64,000 nucleotides of DNA, taken from assembly GCA_003952965.2 (NCBI GenBank), contig CM025856.1:27785723-27849722 (forward strand). Reading direction: 5' to 3'. This DNA comes from Morella rubra (lineage: Eukaryota > Streptophyta > Magnoliopsida > Fagales > Myricaceae). Under the pieces are notes generated by a model. The model was not told where the DNA came from. It made no database searches and saw only the letters and a program-made list of their open reading frames with translations. This document shows, piece by piece, positions 39,946 to 53,700 of this stretch. The translations under genes were made by a program, and so were the position numbers. The first letter of the stretch is position 1, and each line of letters opens with the position of its first letter.

Positions 39946-40521
39946 CTAAGGTTTGGGGTGTTTGGGAGTTGGAGTCGGATGTGTCGTCACCCCGTGGTAA
40001 TCAATGTGATAGACAAGCTCATCTAAATTGTCCTCTCTTCTTCTGCCTTTGACTGCCATTAAACCATCCTGGACGTTTGACCCTTTCATCTCTTCAGCAA
40101 CCTGCATCCACAGACCCAAGAAATTAAGGCATCCGCACATCCCGCATTATACGGGGTTATATTGTTGACTTTTTTTTCTCAGAGAATGAAGTTTAAGATC
40201 CTTTTCCAAAGCTAGTCATGACAGAGTTGATTCAAGATTAGAATTTGATAATGTTGAGTCGGCCTAAAGCAATTAGACCAAATAATTATATGCCATCATG
40301 TCTTTCGCTAAAACCTTCTGAGAAGCTTAACTTTGAGAGGGTTTTTTCAAACTTACCTGGGTAGTGTAGTATTTGAGCTTCTTGTCGTCGGCCATTGACC
40401 AACTCATGAGTTTCCTCGTTGGCACCAAGGAGGAGGAGGAGGAAGATTTGCTTATAGTTGGGGAAAAGAGGTACAAAACTGTTGTAAGGAGACATAAGAG
40501 AGTAATGTAGTAAGGTCTCAT
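39946..40521 (-). CDS. Small secreted peptide precursor, possibly RGF/GOLVEN-like
   Basis: Two exons (40521-40357 and 40101-39946) with a GT..AG intron and in-phase junction give 106 aa. The N-terminus MRPYYITLLCLLTTVLYLF is a hydrophobic signal peptide. The middle is polar with a basic KGRRRED segment. The C-terminus ends in LVYHIDYHGVTTHPTPTPKH plus three residues (P, K, P). An Asp-Tyr pair followed by a Pro/His-rich tail at the extreme C-terminus resembles tyrosine-sulfated peptide hormones such as RGF/GLV/CLEL. The canonical PPxHN ending is absent, so membership is uncertain. Such precursors are secreted and cleaved to peptides that act on receptor kinases. The gene model is well supported; the family name is a guess. 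Confidence 0.7.
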
Positions 40522-41006
40522 TACTGCTAAAGCTGAAGTATGAACTAATTCCTATGATCGATCCTATTCCTTGGGGAGGAAAATGGGCAGATAACCAGTT
40601 TATATAAAGAGGGCATGGCATCCCAATATATCAGAAGAGAGAGAGTCTATTATTGCTCAAGGGGCTAGCTGGGGAAACATGTCTCAGGCCATGCCTTTGA
40701 TTGATCTGCAGGTAATTGTAAATGAGAGAAACCCAAGACTGACCCCAAACCCTGAGGCCTGAAGACAAGCTATGTCCCATGCTCTTTCTTTCCCAGTTCT
40801 CTCTCTTTCGAAGGAATTCATTTTCCCCTTTTGGTATTGTTTGGGCAGGTAAATGGGAAGAAATTGAGTTCACGTGCCTGTTCCATGCCAAACAAAACCA
40901 CTCACAGTTGAATCATTAATCCATGTTTTGTCTTCATCAATGTGGACTACATGTAGTTAATGTCATCTTTTGGTTGTTGTGGGCCTTGTGGCCTCTCTCT
41001 CTTTCT

Positions 41007-41031
41007 CACACACACACACACACACACACAC
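41007..41031. repeat. (CA)n microsatellite
   Basis: About twelve CA units, preceded by a CT-rich stretch. Confidence 0.9.
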
Positions 41032-44000
41032 GTACTACGAGGCCGCCTGTTCGCCTGCCCAAGATCCAGCTACTGACGTTTTACTTATCTCAATGGCAAC
41101 CTCGTAATTTTAGTGGTTTTTAGAATTTTAGCAATACCTGGAAAGTTTGAGAGTCTCTCTCCCTCTCTTTTTATGTTTTTTTTTCCCTCTGTAATAAGCT
41201 TGAGGATATCTCCAGAGGCGGATACAGGAGGGAGCGCGTAGCCTCCCCACCTCCCCCCCCCACACACACACACACACACACCAAAGTTTCTAAGACTCCC
41301 AGCATACACCCCATGACAGAAATTTTTTTCATCAAAATTACATTTTTGCCTCACCTAAACTTCAAAAAATCCCCAGAAAGTCTTAGGTTAGGCAATCTTT
41401 AAGAAATTAGCTTTAATTTATAACAAATATTTTTACACCTAAATAAGATAATAAATAAGATTTTTGTCTTTCTTTTTAAATTTAAAATTAAAAGATTGTG
41501 TGTTGGAGATTGTTAACCATTCTAAACAACTAAATGACAATATAAATCATTTTATATTTTTTTTTTAAGTTTTTGAAAGTTAAAAATTATACAATTAGAC
41601 ACAAAATTCTCACAAATAATATCATAAAATGATACACTACTTAATGACTTTGTCTTATCTTTATCTCTTCAACCTCTATTTATTTACTATAATTTCTTTT
41701 ATCTTTAAAAAATTACCATTAAACCATTGCAACTGCAATTCAAAAAGAAAGAATATTATACATTATTATATGATTTATGATTTTTTTTATCACTAAAGAC
41801 AGTCCCTAGGTCAATAAATATGTTTAAATTTTTTAATATATATTGTTGTCGTAAAAATTATATTTATAGAATTATTATATATATAATTAAAATAAAAAAT
41901 TTTAATAATCAAAATATTCTGTACCTCCTAAGGCAACTGGACTCTCTCCAATGGTGTTAAATTGTTAATGTGATATAACTACGTCGTATCAAGAGGCTAC
42001 CTCCTTTGTCTACTTTGGCTAGCTGTCGGTGCAGAATCACTTCCGTGTTTGCCCTTAAAGTCATCTGAAGTATTTTAAGCATTCTTTTAATTCTACGCGA
42101 ATGGCCCGTTGTAATAAAGTCTCCTTGTCAACGTTCTAGTGCTGGTATGAATCACAATTGATTGAAACGTCTTGGCGTCGCCTTTTCATACGATAAATAA
42201 TTGCATAAGTTATAACAGATATAAGAATTATCAATTTAAATAAAATAAAATTTATAACCCAAAGTTTATTTATGTAATTAACTCCAATGATGAAATCGTT
42301 ACGATATTAATTTGGTCTCCAGAAAACCTTAAACTTAAGCAAAATATAGTCATGCTAAACGCCTAATGTTCAACGTCCTAAATTTTCTATAGTGCTTATA
42401 TACATATAATTTCTTTTTCTTTTTTTGAGATTTTTTAATTTTATTTAGAGGGTCATTCCGATTATTTTTGGTGTAGTTTAACTGCTAAATTGAATAGACC
42501 ACGATAATTGATGTCTTTTAGAAAGTATAAAAAAAATAATTTAAAAATTATAAAGCCTAATGTGTGAGTGTGTGTGTGTGTGAGAACTCGATTTGTGTGG
42601 ACAATTGAGCTCGCATGAACTTCAACACACGAATACATGACTCAATGATTACAAGACTTTGACAAAAACTTGGCGCACACGTTTTGATCTACCGCACTTG
42701 TCAACCCACAAAACATTTCAGGTTCACCTTTACAAATTTTCAAGAAGGTACAAAAAACAACCGCATAAGATCAATTTCAGGACAATCAATTAACGGCCTT
42801 GACGGGCGGTTCTGTCTTGATCATTCGTGTTTAGTCAAGCGTTTATTTTTTGTTTTATTGTGGTGGTTGTTTGGAGTGTTTGCAGGGATCTCGCACCCTT
42901 CCCATGTACTGATGTTTGGTATAAACGATCAACCTAATTTGCTTTTAAAAAAAACCGATGATTCGCTAAAAGCCACGGCACACGAAATTATATATTAAAT
43001 GTTAAATCGCAGAAGAAAACTTAGCAAGTCAAAAAAAAAAAAACCAGAGGGAAAATAACCCATGACACGACTCCTCAACAACTGCACCGGTCCACCGTCT
43101 TCACCGTGCATGCCAAGCCCATCAACTGCAATCCCACAGCTCAACCAAGCGACCTGGCGATCCAAGACATGAAGAATCAGAATTCCCTCTATCCGGGATT
43201 GTCTCCAAGCTAAGTACCTATCTAGCATGTACCTTGGTTGCCTTAAACCGCTTGCCGCTTCCCTAGCTAGCTAACAGGTGTTGTTGTCCCTGGGTTATAT
43301 GGCCGCTGTACTTCACCTTAACAAGAAGGTTTCCAACCGCCCAAGCTTCTCTTAGTGGAGTTACAAGCTGCCATGCAGTAGCATTTATTTATTACAGGGG
43401 GGGAACCAAAGGTGTGCAAAGGGTGGCGGCCACACCCCCTCTCTCAGAAAAAAAAAAATTTGCATGTAATTTTAAAAAAAAAAAAAAAAAAAATAGAAGA
43501 TGGCCTGGGCCGATACCCATAGGCCCGGGCCAACTTGAGGAGACCTCTATTAAGCTTTGAGATATTGGAGGTCTTATAATGAAGATGATCATTTCGCCTT
43601 TAAAATTCGACACTCTTGAATATTAATCATGGTTTCGCCAAGTAGCAAAGGCACAGAATTTGGCTTTGTGAAAAAGTGCCCACGACTCGAGCTTTCCGTT
43701 CAAATCCTTATGCAGGTGAAGAACTGGGAGAGTCGGAAACCCAGCTGCCCGATCGGTAGTAGTGTAAACTAATCGCAGATGGATCTGCCAGGGGAATCTG
43801 AGTAGCAGGTAGCGGAGGGTTGATCCGTTGTCACATGCACTAATGGGTTTGCCGTACTTGATCTACATCAGTATTAGGCTTCGCTAGCTTCAAGCATAAA
43901 TAATGGACATAGAACTATCAACTGTGGGCCGCCAGAGAATATGCCAGCTTATTGCTAGCTCAGGCTATGGTATGGCTACAACTTAAAAGGGAAGGTTTAG

Positions 44001-45157
44001 TCCTTAGCGGTACCATGGAACTGGAAACCCAAGGACAAGTTCCATTGATTATAACTAGACCTCGTTCGTAACAATATACATATACTCTAGGCACTAGTGT
44101 TGATGCTTGCAAGTCGTTTGGGATTTTCCGTCGACGCAGCTCCGGGCGATTTGCGACGACGTCCTTGCCAAAAGGGGATATCCGCAAATTGTTTTCTTTT
44201 TAGTATTATGAATATCTCTCTCTGAAACAAGAAAAAACAAATTGTGCAGCTAACCAATTCAACCCTGTATGAACACGAGATCATTAGAACTTTTCAACGG
44301 ACAAAACCTTCAAACAGAAAAATAGGGGCGACATAGATAATCATTTGTCGTACTCTCCGACTCTTGCTGAATCTTCTTCATATTGAACATTGAAAGTTAA
44401 TTACCAGATTTGGTCCAACTGCATGAACAGAAACGAGAAAAACGCGTGCAAAAAACGTACGGATTCAAAAGGAGTGGCCTTCACGTACAATCATTACAAA
44501 CTTTTACATTTTTTTTTTCCCGATCCTGGAAGATTATAACCTCCCCGCCATCTCATCGATCCCTCATCCAACAACGAATCAAATCTTGCCACATGATCAT
44601 ATGGTAGAAAAACTACGTACCCCCACCTCTGCACCAGAAAGAGTGAAGAACTAAACATTTCTAACATGACCCTGGCTATTGATCATGTACCTTCCATATT
44701 ACAGTATAACCACACATATAATTTTCTTTCTTTCTTGTTGTTATCCCTTTATTTTCTATACTTTTGGTGAGAGAAATTAAATTATTATAGCCAGGAAGGA
44801 CAAAGTACTGTCATGTCAGTGTCATAGGAGAGTGCTTCGAAAGATATGTTATGGTGGACAGTGGACTCGAAGAAAAAACCCCGTGGAATAAGTAAAGTCA
44901 AATTACATGCTACGGCATTAAGGAAGTTTTGGTTTCCTAACAGGAGTCACAATCCTAACGCATACCCCTTGGTACTTATTTTCATATTATACTCTCTAGT
45001 TGTCATTACTACTGATTACTAAATATCACATATATCTAATAAAATCAACACCTACTAATAACTGATTGAAATTGAATACGCCCACATTTATTCTCTATCA
45101 AATCCTCTTCTTATTTCCTTCAACTTTCCCATTTGACCAGTATTTTCATCTCTCTCT

Positions 45158-45161
<4 letters not shown>

Positions 45162-45195
<34 letters not shown>

Positions 45196-45229
45196 CTCCC
45201 ACCCCTTCTCTTTCTCTCTCTCTCTCTCT
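45162..45229. repeat. (CT)n tracts in the presumed 5' leader of the HD-Zip gene
   Basis: Two CT runs (45162-45193 and 45213-45229), the second ending 12 bases before the start codon. CT-rich leaders are common in plant genes. Confidence 0.8.
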
Positions 45230-45241
45230 GTGATTTGTACC

Positions 45242-46323
45242 ATGGAAGACGATCATGAAGCATGCAACACGAGGCTCCATCTTGGACTTGGCTTGGACGA
45301 ACACGCTTTTAGGAAGGAGAGACATGATCAGAAGGAAAAGCCTCTGGTCTGCTTGGACTTGACGTTTGCGCTTCGCCCGAGAGAAGAAGCCGTTAACATG
45401 GATCGTAAGGCAGACAGATCAACGTTCCAAGAGAGCGACGGAGACGAAGAGTACCGGCACAAGGAGAAGGATTCCAATAACCATCGCAACAAGAAGGAAG
45501 GCGGGAGTAAGAAACTGAGGCTCACAAGAGAGCAATCCATCCTGCTTGAAGAGAGCTTCAAAGTTCATAGCACCCTCAATCCGGTGACTTTTTCCACGCG
45601 ACACTTGATTGATTTCATTTATTTATAATGGATTTTGGTAGTACAATAATCTGAGCACCTATAAATTGATGAATATCACGTTTCCTGATAAATCAATGGC
45701 ATCGCAAAGTCTATATTTATGCTCGGTTACAATCCGATATGTTGTGCCCAATTTGGTGTCAAGTTTGGGTACCCATGAAATATGTGGTATTCAGCTCATT
45801 TGTTGGAATTTCCATTCAATTGGAATTTTGTGTTCAACATACTAATCGGCGGATATTGCAAAAACATGCAGGCCCAGAAACAGACACTTGCTGAGCAATT
45901 GAATCTGAAGTCCAGACAAGTGGAAGTTTGGTTCCAAAACAAAAGAGCAAGGTAATTGCTCATTAATTAAATATTTATTTTGCATCTCGTCTTGTTTTTC
46001 TCAATTATTTACAGTTAAGACATTCATGCTGCAGAACCAAGTTGAAGCAGACAGAGGCAGACTGTGAATTCTTGAAGAAATGCTGTGAAAGTCTAGGCGA
46101 CGAGAATAGAAGACTGAAGAAAGAATTGCAGGAGCTACGATCGCTACAAGTTGGACCATCGCCATTATATATTCAACTTCCGAAGGCTGCAACTCATAGA
46201 ATGTGCCCCTCGTGCGAGAAAGTCCTAAAAGCTAATAATGAAGGACGGACCGTAGGCGTAGCCGTCTTCGATGCGGTCCAGAAGAATAAGAAATCGCAGA
46301 GCAGCTATGATTCTACAAACTGA
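45242..46323 (+). CDS. Class II homeodomain-leucine zipper (HD-Zip II) transcription factor
   Basis: Three exons: 45242-45583, 45872-45951 and 46035-46323. They total 711 nt, giving 236 aa, with all junctions GT..AG. An LxLxL repression (EAR) motif lies at residues 12-18 (LHLGLGL). The homeodomain spans about 89-143 with KKLRLTREQ at its start and helix 3 [14 protein letters not shown]. The leucine zipper follows directly ([14 protein letters not shown] to ELRSL), and CPSCE at 198-202 is the redox-sensitive motif of class II. These proteins repress genes by binding CAAT(N)ATTG-type sites as dimers, in shade avoidance, auxin response and organ polarity (known). Helix 3 has Lys at residue 138 where the class usually has Arg (WFQNRRAR), a conservative change. 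Confidence 0.94.
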
Positions 46324-49300
46324 TAAGAGATTGTAGTTCGCTAATTCGCACCCGTAGTGCAAGCTTGACAACAACAATACACCCATTAATGTATATCAAC
46401 CAGTATCCAGTTCAATTTAGCCCCAAATAAGTGTTGATTGATTAAAGCGGTGCCAAGCTAATTCTTCCGCTTCTGCGAAACTAGGGTACGAGAAAGTGTG
46501 GAACATTTCCCAGATGGTTTGGAGATATCCGTCACTCAAATCTATTTGACATGAAATTAAGGTGATGTACGTGCGTTTCTTCCCAAAGTTCTCTCTCTCT
46601 CATGCATTGGATATATCAGACAGTTTCGTGAGACTCAAGTTAGCAATCAAATTAGCAGCGGCCATATCTAAGAATTGGTGTGTTTGGTATCTCTGTCATT
46701 TTTTCCAAATTCATTCACAATTCTTACGATTAAGTAGAGATTTCTTTCCAAACGCTTCTGGAACATCGGTTTCGGGTGGAAAAACAACAGTAAAGTTTGA
46801 CCCCTGACATAAGTCGACATAACTAAACCATGGTCTCATTTATGTGAAGACATACTTAACATTTGACCATTACAACGAAACTAGGGTCACATGCTGACAT
46901 CTACCATCTGAAAGTTCAAAGCACAATTAATTTATTAAGCGTGAAAAGCCATCTCAACTTTTAAGTTTATTTTCTTGATCAAAGGTTTACACGACAATTA
47001 GTTGATGCCAGTAATTTCAAGCTGCGATATTAACTTTAAAACGTCCATGAGGTAGTTTCCAGGACCAAAAGATATATAATGTTTTGGTAAACTATGCGCT
47101 TGACATGTTTTACTAAACCCTTTATAGTTTTGTTCCTTATAACTAACCTACGTATTCAGTATATAGAGGTATTTTAAAATTTCATTTATCCGTCCCAAAT
47201 GGCCCGTAAGGTTTCATGCACGTGGGGATGCATATAGGATACTCTAGAGCGTACGTACGTTTTCAACCAAAAAAAAAGAGAGGTTAACTATTTTCCCCAC
47301 CTAAGTCGAACTATGTATAAGAATATCCGCCATCCTCTGCAATCTGCAATCTGTCGCAGTTTTTGGTTGGTAGTACTCCAGAGCGAAAGCTATGGTCGAC
47401 ACTTTGTGTACGTGTCACTAACACAGAATACTACAGTTGAATTCCTACTCCTCTAAAGTATGCGGTACTCTTAAATGACTGCAAAATAGAAAGGAGACCT
47501 AGCTAGCTAGGTAAAGCTATTAAATCTCATTTTTCCTTGCCCTGAGGCGAAGGTGATTGGATTGGTGGCAGTTACGTACCTACATATGATTGATAATTAA
47601 ATGTTATACTACTAGGTGCGGCTCTTTTTGCATAATTGTTACCTTGATAAACATCATGCAAATGACTCATGAAAAACGTAGGTTCTATTGGATTTAATTT
47701 TGAAAATATTTTTTGTAATTATTTTTATTTAAAAGAATATAAATTCTTTTAAAATTGATGAAAAGTTTGTTAAAAATTATTGAAGTTTGTAAAAGGTTTG
47801 TTAAAAATTATTGAAATTTATAAAATATTATTGGAGTTTGAAAAAATTATTAGAATCGATGAAAAAATAATTGTAAAATTTTTTTAAAAGTTTTTTAAGA
47901 GTTAACAAAATGTAGCCGTAGATTCTACTTAAGACGTGATAATTTAAAGAAAACGACATCAAATTAGGAGATTTTTAAAGAAAGTATTTGATAAAAATAA
48001 AAGCAAAGGGCAAAATATTGGTAACGATGCCTCTCCGTGGATGGCAGTAAAAAGAGAACCAGATCGCAACTCGGAACATGATCAGTTTAGTTCTCCTGCT
48101 TCAAAGAGCAATTAGAAAGTTCAATAAATTATTAATTGGACGAAATATTGTTGGGTAATTGGTGGTTTTTCATTAGATTGTGACCCAACGCGGTACAAGG
48201 ATTGATGCGAGTCTTTGGTAGGAGTAGTTGCCAATTAACTACAGCCCAAAAAATACGTATATATATAACGAGGAAGCTGACAAAAAGAAACTAATGATCA
48301 TCCTTTTTAGTTCTTGATCGTTACGTACTCTTTCATAACTGTCGACATTCACTCCAAGCTTGACTGAAACGAGCACAATAAGTGCATTTGTAGTTACAAT
48401 TGCGTTATAGTACCCCTCCTTTTGGGTCAAATTAATAACTCCCGGATGAAATATTACTTTGTAATTCATTGTCGTTAATGCACATTAGTCAGCACCCTCT
48501 GTGCTCCCCCCGCCCCCGCCCCCCGGCCAGCAAACCCTGCAACCGATTAAATGTCCTGATCTAAAAACCGACTACAAACTTGTCTAATACAGCGCCAAAA
48601 CAAATCAGTCCTCTTTTCTTTTCTTTTTTTGATAATGAGGGATAATTTATGGCACACTTTGCGCACTTAGTTAAAACGGACTTAACCTAACTAGACTAGT
48701 TTGATCGAACTAAAGAACTTAACATCAAGACAAATTTTAGACACGTGCACCGGCCTCTCATCACGCATACACATAATTTAAATTGTAAATTTTTGTTGAT
48801 GCAAGAAGTCGAATCAGAATTGATCAGGAATGATACTCCTGACTATAACTCATTCACACCTCAAGACATAATCAATCCTAATTTTATCAGACAATACAAA
48901 GCGTATGAAAGTCAATGTTTAATGGGTGCAATGTAATAAAAATAATAGATGAGAGGTAAAGTATTAAGACTAGAGCCTAAAAACTCATGTATTTATTCCT
49001 TAAAATAATTACCCTCTACACATGGAAATTAAACTAGCCAATGACGGCTCATCAAGACTGAAGTAAATACATAGTAATAGCAATTTGTTAACGCTGTTTC
49101 ACTGGTTAGGAAACATCACCAGCAGTTCCCTGTTCCCCCTGTCGGTCTGTTAATATTTAAAGGATTGATTCCAACCACAGTTCAGACAGAGAAAAACCTG
49201 GTTAAAACCAAACTATCCAAATTTGTGTCAAGGTTTTGACTCCACTCATATGCTAAGGATTTTTAAAAGCGTGCAAGTTGACGCGACCATTAAATTGAAC

Positions 49301-50769
49301 GTTGTCCCGATAAATTAAAGACCGCTTAAAGAATAGCCCCCCAGTTAGCACGGCTGCGTTTACAAAGTCTTCACACGTCATTAGTGCCGTAGCCAGGTAC
49401 CATAACGGTGACAATTATGATAGTTTATTTAAACTATAGGTTAAGGCTATTTCCACGTTTTTTTTTTCTGTTTGCACGATAGTCTAATAATTTGATAAAG
49501 GTCAAGTACTGTTGCTGGACACATTTGCCCTCTAATGGGTAATTACATTAGAGGGATGTATGGTTACTATTCTGCACACCCTAAACTCTGGTGTATCCTT
49601 CTGGATGCTATAATTTGCTTAACAGAGTCAACATTGAAATAATTGAGGGAAGTGTTAAGGAGTACAGTATTTTGGCACTTCTGGGTTAAAGTTGTCCAAT
49701 GGTACGCCAACTTCCCAAGCAAAGAGAATATAGATTAAAAGCAAAAACTGATTGCCTAAGTAATCACGTGGCTCACCACACAAGGGAACCAATAACCATC
49801 TCCGTTGAGAACTTTCTGCTAATTTACGGGAAGAATCCTTTGAGTCTTCAAGGTCCCACCAGAACGAGGAGACGACAATCTTCCACACCAGGCAGCTTTT
49901 TCCTTCTACTTTATACTTTGTGGCTTTTCAAAGATTTAAGGATATACAATTTTTCGCTCTCTAATTTTAAAAGTCTTGACTTTACGCCTTCAATAAAAAT
50001 TTTCTATCTGTTTAGACAGAAATTTATTTGATCTTTAAAATTACAATTTCATTCTATAAAATGGTCACGACAGAAGAATAATGAAAACAAAATTGTGAAA
50101 TCCAACTTTAAAAAATTATTTTCTGAAAATTTTAAAAAGGAGTGTAAAATATCTGAAATCAATAATTAATAAATATAATGTGACAAAAATAATAAATTAA
50201 GATGTAAAGTGTCAAAATTCTTATAATTAGAAAATATAAAGTGTCAAATCCCTGTAATTAAAAGTTACAAAGTGTATTTAAATCTCATATTTATAATTTT
50301 GCCCAGTTATCAACTTCTCCGCAATCTTTCGAAGCGTTTGTTGGGTTAGTCGACAGTGACCCTTCGTGATGTATGAGAAATATGCGAGGGACGTGACCGA
50401 CAAAGAAGAATTTCGAAAACCATAAATAAAAGGTTTGTTTCTCATCATGGCAGAAATTCTATAGAAAATGATATTCAATATATTTAAAATTATTAAAATA
50501 TTGTCCTACTTCTTTCTTAACCAACACGCTTTTGACTTGTAAAAACAAAAAAAGAGTCAAATATCGTGGGTGTATGAAAACCATTTCTTTTTCACGATTA
50601 ATTATGATTCTCTATGAGTTAAGTGATCTACATGATAGAATTTCTGGAATTCTAAACCGTCACGTTTGAACTGGAGAATGCAGGACTATCGAAAGAAAAT
50701 CTACAGAATCTCAAATCCATTTTCTCTGACTTTACAGAAACAAAAAGCTATGAAGGCTTTGAACCTCAT
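46324..50769. other. Intergenic region with no recognised gene
   Basis: Mostly AT-rich. A stretch at 47690-47900 is built from degenerate repeats of the type AAAATTATTGAA and AAAGTTTGTTAAA. A C-rich run is at 48508-48526. Short open frames have no motifs. Confidence 0.4.
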
Positions 50770-53700
50770 CTATTGAAGAAGCAGAGTGGCATAAACCAGC
50801 TCATTCCATGCGTCAGGGACCCCAGGAAGACACCAATGACTGCAATCTTGCCGCCTCGTGGAGACTTTCTTCCCGGCAGTAACGTACTTGCCATAGATTG
50901 AAGGGTGGCCATCCTTGCGAAAATTGGTCAACCTTGTGACGTTCAGTAGTTTCAATGGAACCTGCATCTCCTTGAGCACCTCATCCACTATGTTCATTTT
51001 CTGTGGATAGTTATCAAGAATGGCCCCACTCAAGACTGGTTCAGTCTCCCCTTTACACGAGCCGCCTGAGTCCCAATCTCCACCTCTGTTTCAAACAATT
51101 TTAAAAATAAATAAGTAATAACGATGCATGGGATTCCAACCTGCTTAGGTACCACGACTATTCTGACGGGATTAATCACTTTTTCTTTTTCCACCCGTTT
51201 TTCTGGCTTTCTCAATCAAGGGCCCTTGTTAGAGCAACAGCTACAGTTCCGTGCTTCATTAATCAACCTCAAAAGGGTTAAACTATTCAAAAAAGTCAAG
51301 TTGACTTTCGTGTTCCTCACTTGGATATTATCAGATATTATGAGTAGCAGATTCTTCTTCTATTTCTTGATTCATTTTAAGTAAAATTTGAAGGCAAGTT
51401 GGACTTCTTGCGCAACAAGAAAAAGAAGAAAAAAGGAAAAAAGAAAGAAAGGAGGAAACTAGCGAAAAGGAAAAGTTTACCTGAAATGGGCTGAAGAGTA
51501 CCCACGATAGAAGACCAACTGCTTCTTCGGATTCACATTTTTATCAACCCAAGTTGCCCAGGTCCTCAAAGCCCTTCTATAGGCCTCAACTGCATCAAAC
51601 TTTGGATAGAGATAATCACCTTCTTTATAGTAATTCTTCCTGAATCAACGAATCAAATAAACTTTTAATGCTTCCCGGAAGGCTGAATTTGTTTCCAAAA
51701 AAAAGCAAATCTACAAAGAAAAAAAAAAAAGGAAAAGAAAAGGGAGTCTATACCATACAATTAAACTTTGTAAAAACATGATTTTAATGTCTCTGCAGAT
51801 TAAAAACTTCCATAGCATAAGATAAACAAGGATGGAAATATACAATTGGCACCGCACAAATTTATATTTTCGTGCCCCCAGAATAAAACCAAGGGTCTGA
51901 CCTCATTTGCAAGATTGATTGTTGTAAATGCCTGGTGGCCGAACTCAAATTAATAGTAAATTATTAGAGTGTAGATCAAATGCAACAAAAAACAGTAAAA
52001 GAAACCAAAATGCATGGCATAGAAGCGCTGATACCAAAAAATACAACAAAGATGCCTCCTTTAAACAGAATACACTTGCAAAAAACACTACAAAAACCAA
52101 CTATAAAGGAACAGAAAGAGCCTTAGATACCTAATGTATTGCAAGAAACATAATCACGAAATATATCAGTGAAGATTGCAGACATACCCCCGAGCAGTCT
52201 TTCCATGAGTCCACCAGTGGCCAGTATTGAAAACAAGAATGTCAGCCCTCTTCCAACGGTTAGCTGTCTTGTCAATTTGATCTATTGATAGAGTTGGATT
52301 TGAGTTTCCCTGCCCATTGATACGAAAACCTTCCTTCACAAGGAAATGTGACCTGACAAATTCCACTGTACAGTTGTAGTCCTGCGAGGGAATATGAACA
52401 TACTTAACAAAGTGGTCACCAACATCTCTAACTGTTCCCACCTTCGACCAGTCAATGTATGAGAGGAAATACATCTTAAAAGAAAAATGTACAATACAAA
52501 ATGTATTTTTCAATCAAACAAGAAGCAACATGAAAATGCAATAGTTTTAGCTACCTCAAATTTGAAGACAAAGTAGCCCCTTCCTTTTGTTATTTTGTGG
52601 CCATGGATTTCGTACATTCTGCTCTTATCATGCAACCCTTCTCGGAGAAGGCATAGGATTGACTCAAACTGGTTCCGGTTCATGGAATCACCAACCAGCA
52701 TAAGCCTTTTACCTCTTAGTCTCAACAAGAAGTCTGTTGCATTAAACCTACGCGTGAAAAGTGAATGCGGAAAAGATATGTACTCCAGGGAATCTAATAC
52801 ATTATTAAGAACAGGGAACCGATGAAAAAAAAAAAAAAAAAAGCAAATGTACTGGAAAATCATTTTCATTAGTATTTCCTTGAGTAGAACGAAAAAATGC
52901 CACACATTTAGAAGAAACTAGAATTTCAAGAAAAGCAGTGAATTTTGTAATGGCAATCTAAAGGATAGTCTCTCACCAAAATAAGATGAAGTTCAGCACA
53001 AATACACAATTCTGGCCTAAAGAAAAGAAAGTATTAATCCTACAAGATTTTGTATCCTACTCCCTCCTCCCTCTTTCAGCATTCAAATGAAGCATAAGTA
53101 ACTTCAAATTAATTTGCTCTTTACACTAGACGTTTCTATAAAAAGACCAATGTGAGCTGCACACAAACAAGCCAATCAGCAGATATGCCTTGTTAAATAT
53201 ATTTTTTTCAGACTGGAATATGGTCAATTGCATATGTGAACCAGAGGTATGCCCATATAGGAAGTGCACGTATAGATGATTTTTTGCAGCAATCCTCTCA
53301 TACTTTGCATATTTCCACTTTCAATAACTGAAATTTGATGATATCTTCAGACAAATGTTTGTAATACATGTTCTAACAGCCAATTTTTACTTAGAGAAAA
53401 ATGGTCCCTCTGCTTTCATTGATTGCTAAAAAGCTACTTGGTTTGACAAGTTAATCATATTGTCTGACTACAGCTTGCACTTTATCAAATTAATCCTTCT
53501 GTCCATCTTCCATTTGAAAAACGAACATATATTTTGCTCAGTAGACACAAAACTGTCATATTGTTACCATGTGTACTTCTTGCCATGTCAATATCTCAAA
53601 CCGAAGAAAAAAAAAAGGGTGGAGAGCCGCACACTTGGTTCCAGCCCCAGCAGAGTGGGTGGCTCGCCAAGGGGACTTGTCTGTAGAGGGGTAGGTGATG

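Larger units (their letters stand above)
40522..45241. other. Long intergenic region, AT-rich with simple repeats
   Basis: It contains CA microsatellites at 41007-41031 and 41263-41281, an AT-rich stretch at 41400-42550, and C/G-run fragments at 41210-41280 and 43395-43440 that look like pieces of repetitive DNA. No gene is recognised. The last 80 bases are a CT-rich leader of the HD-Zip gene. Confidence 0.4.

Noticed and set aside
41210-43440. C/G-run fragments possibly from transposable elements
   Set aside because: The pieces are short, lack definable ends and could not be tied to a family.
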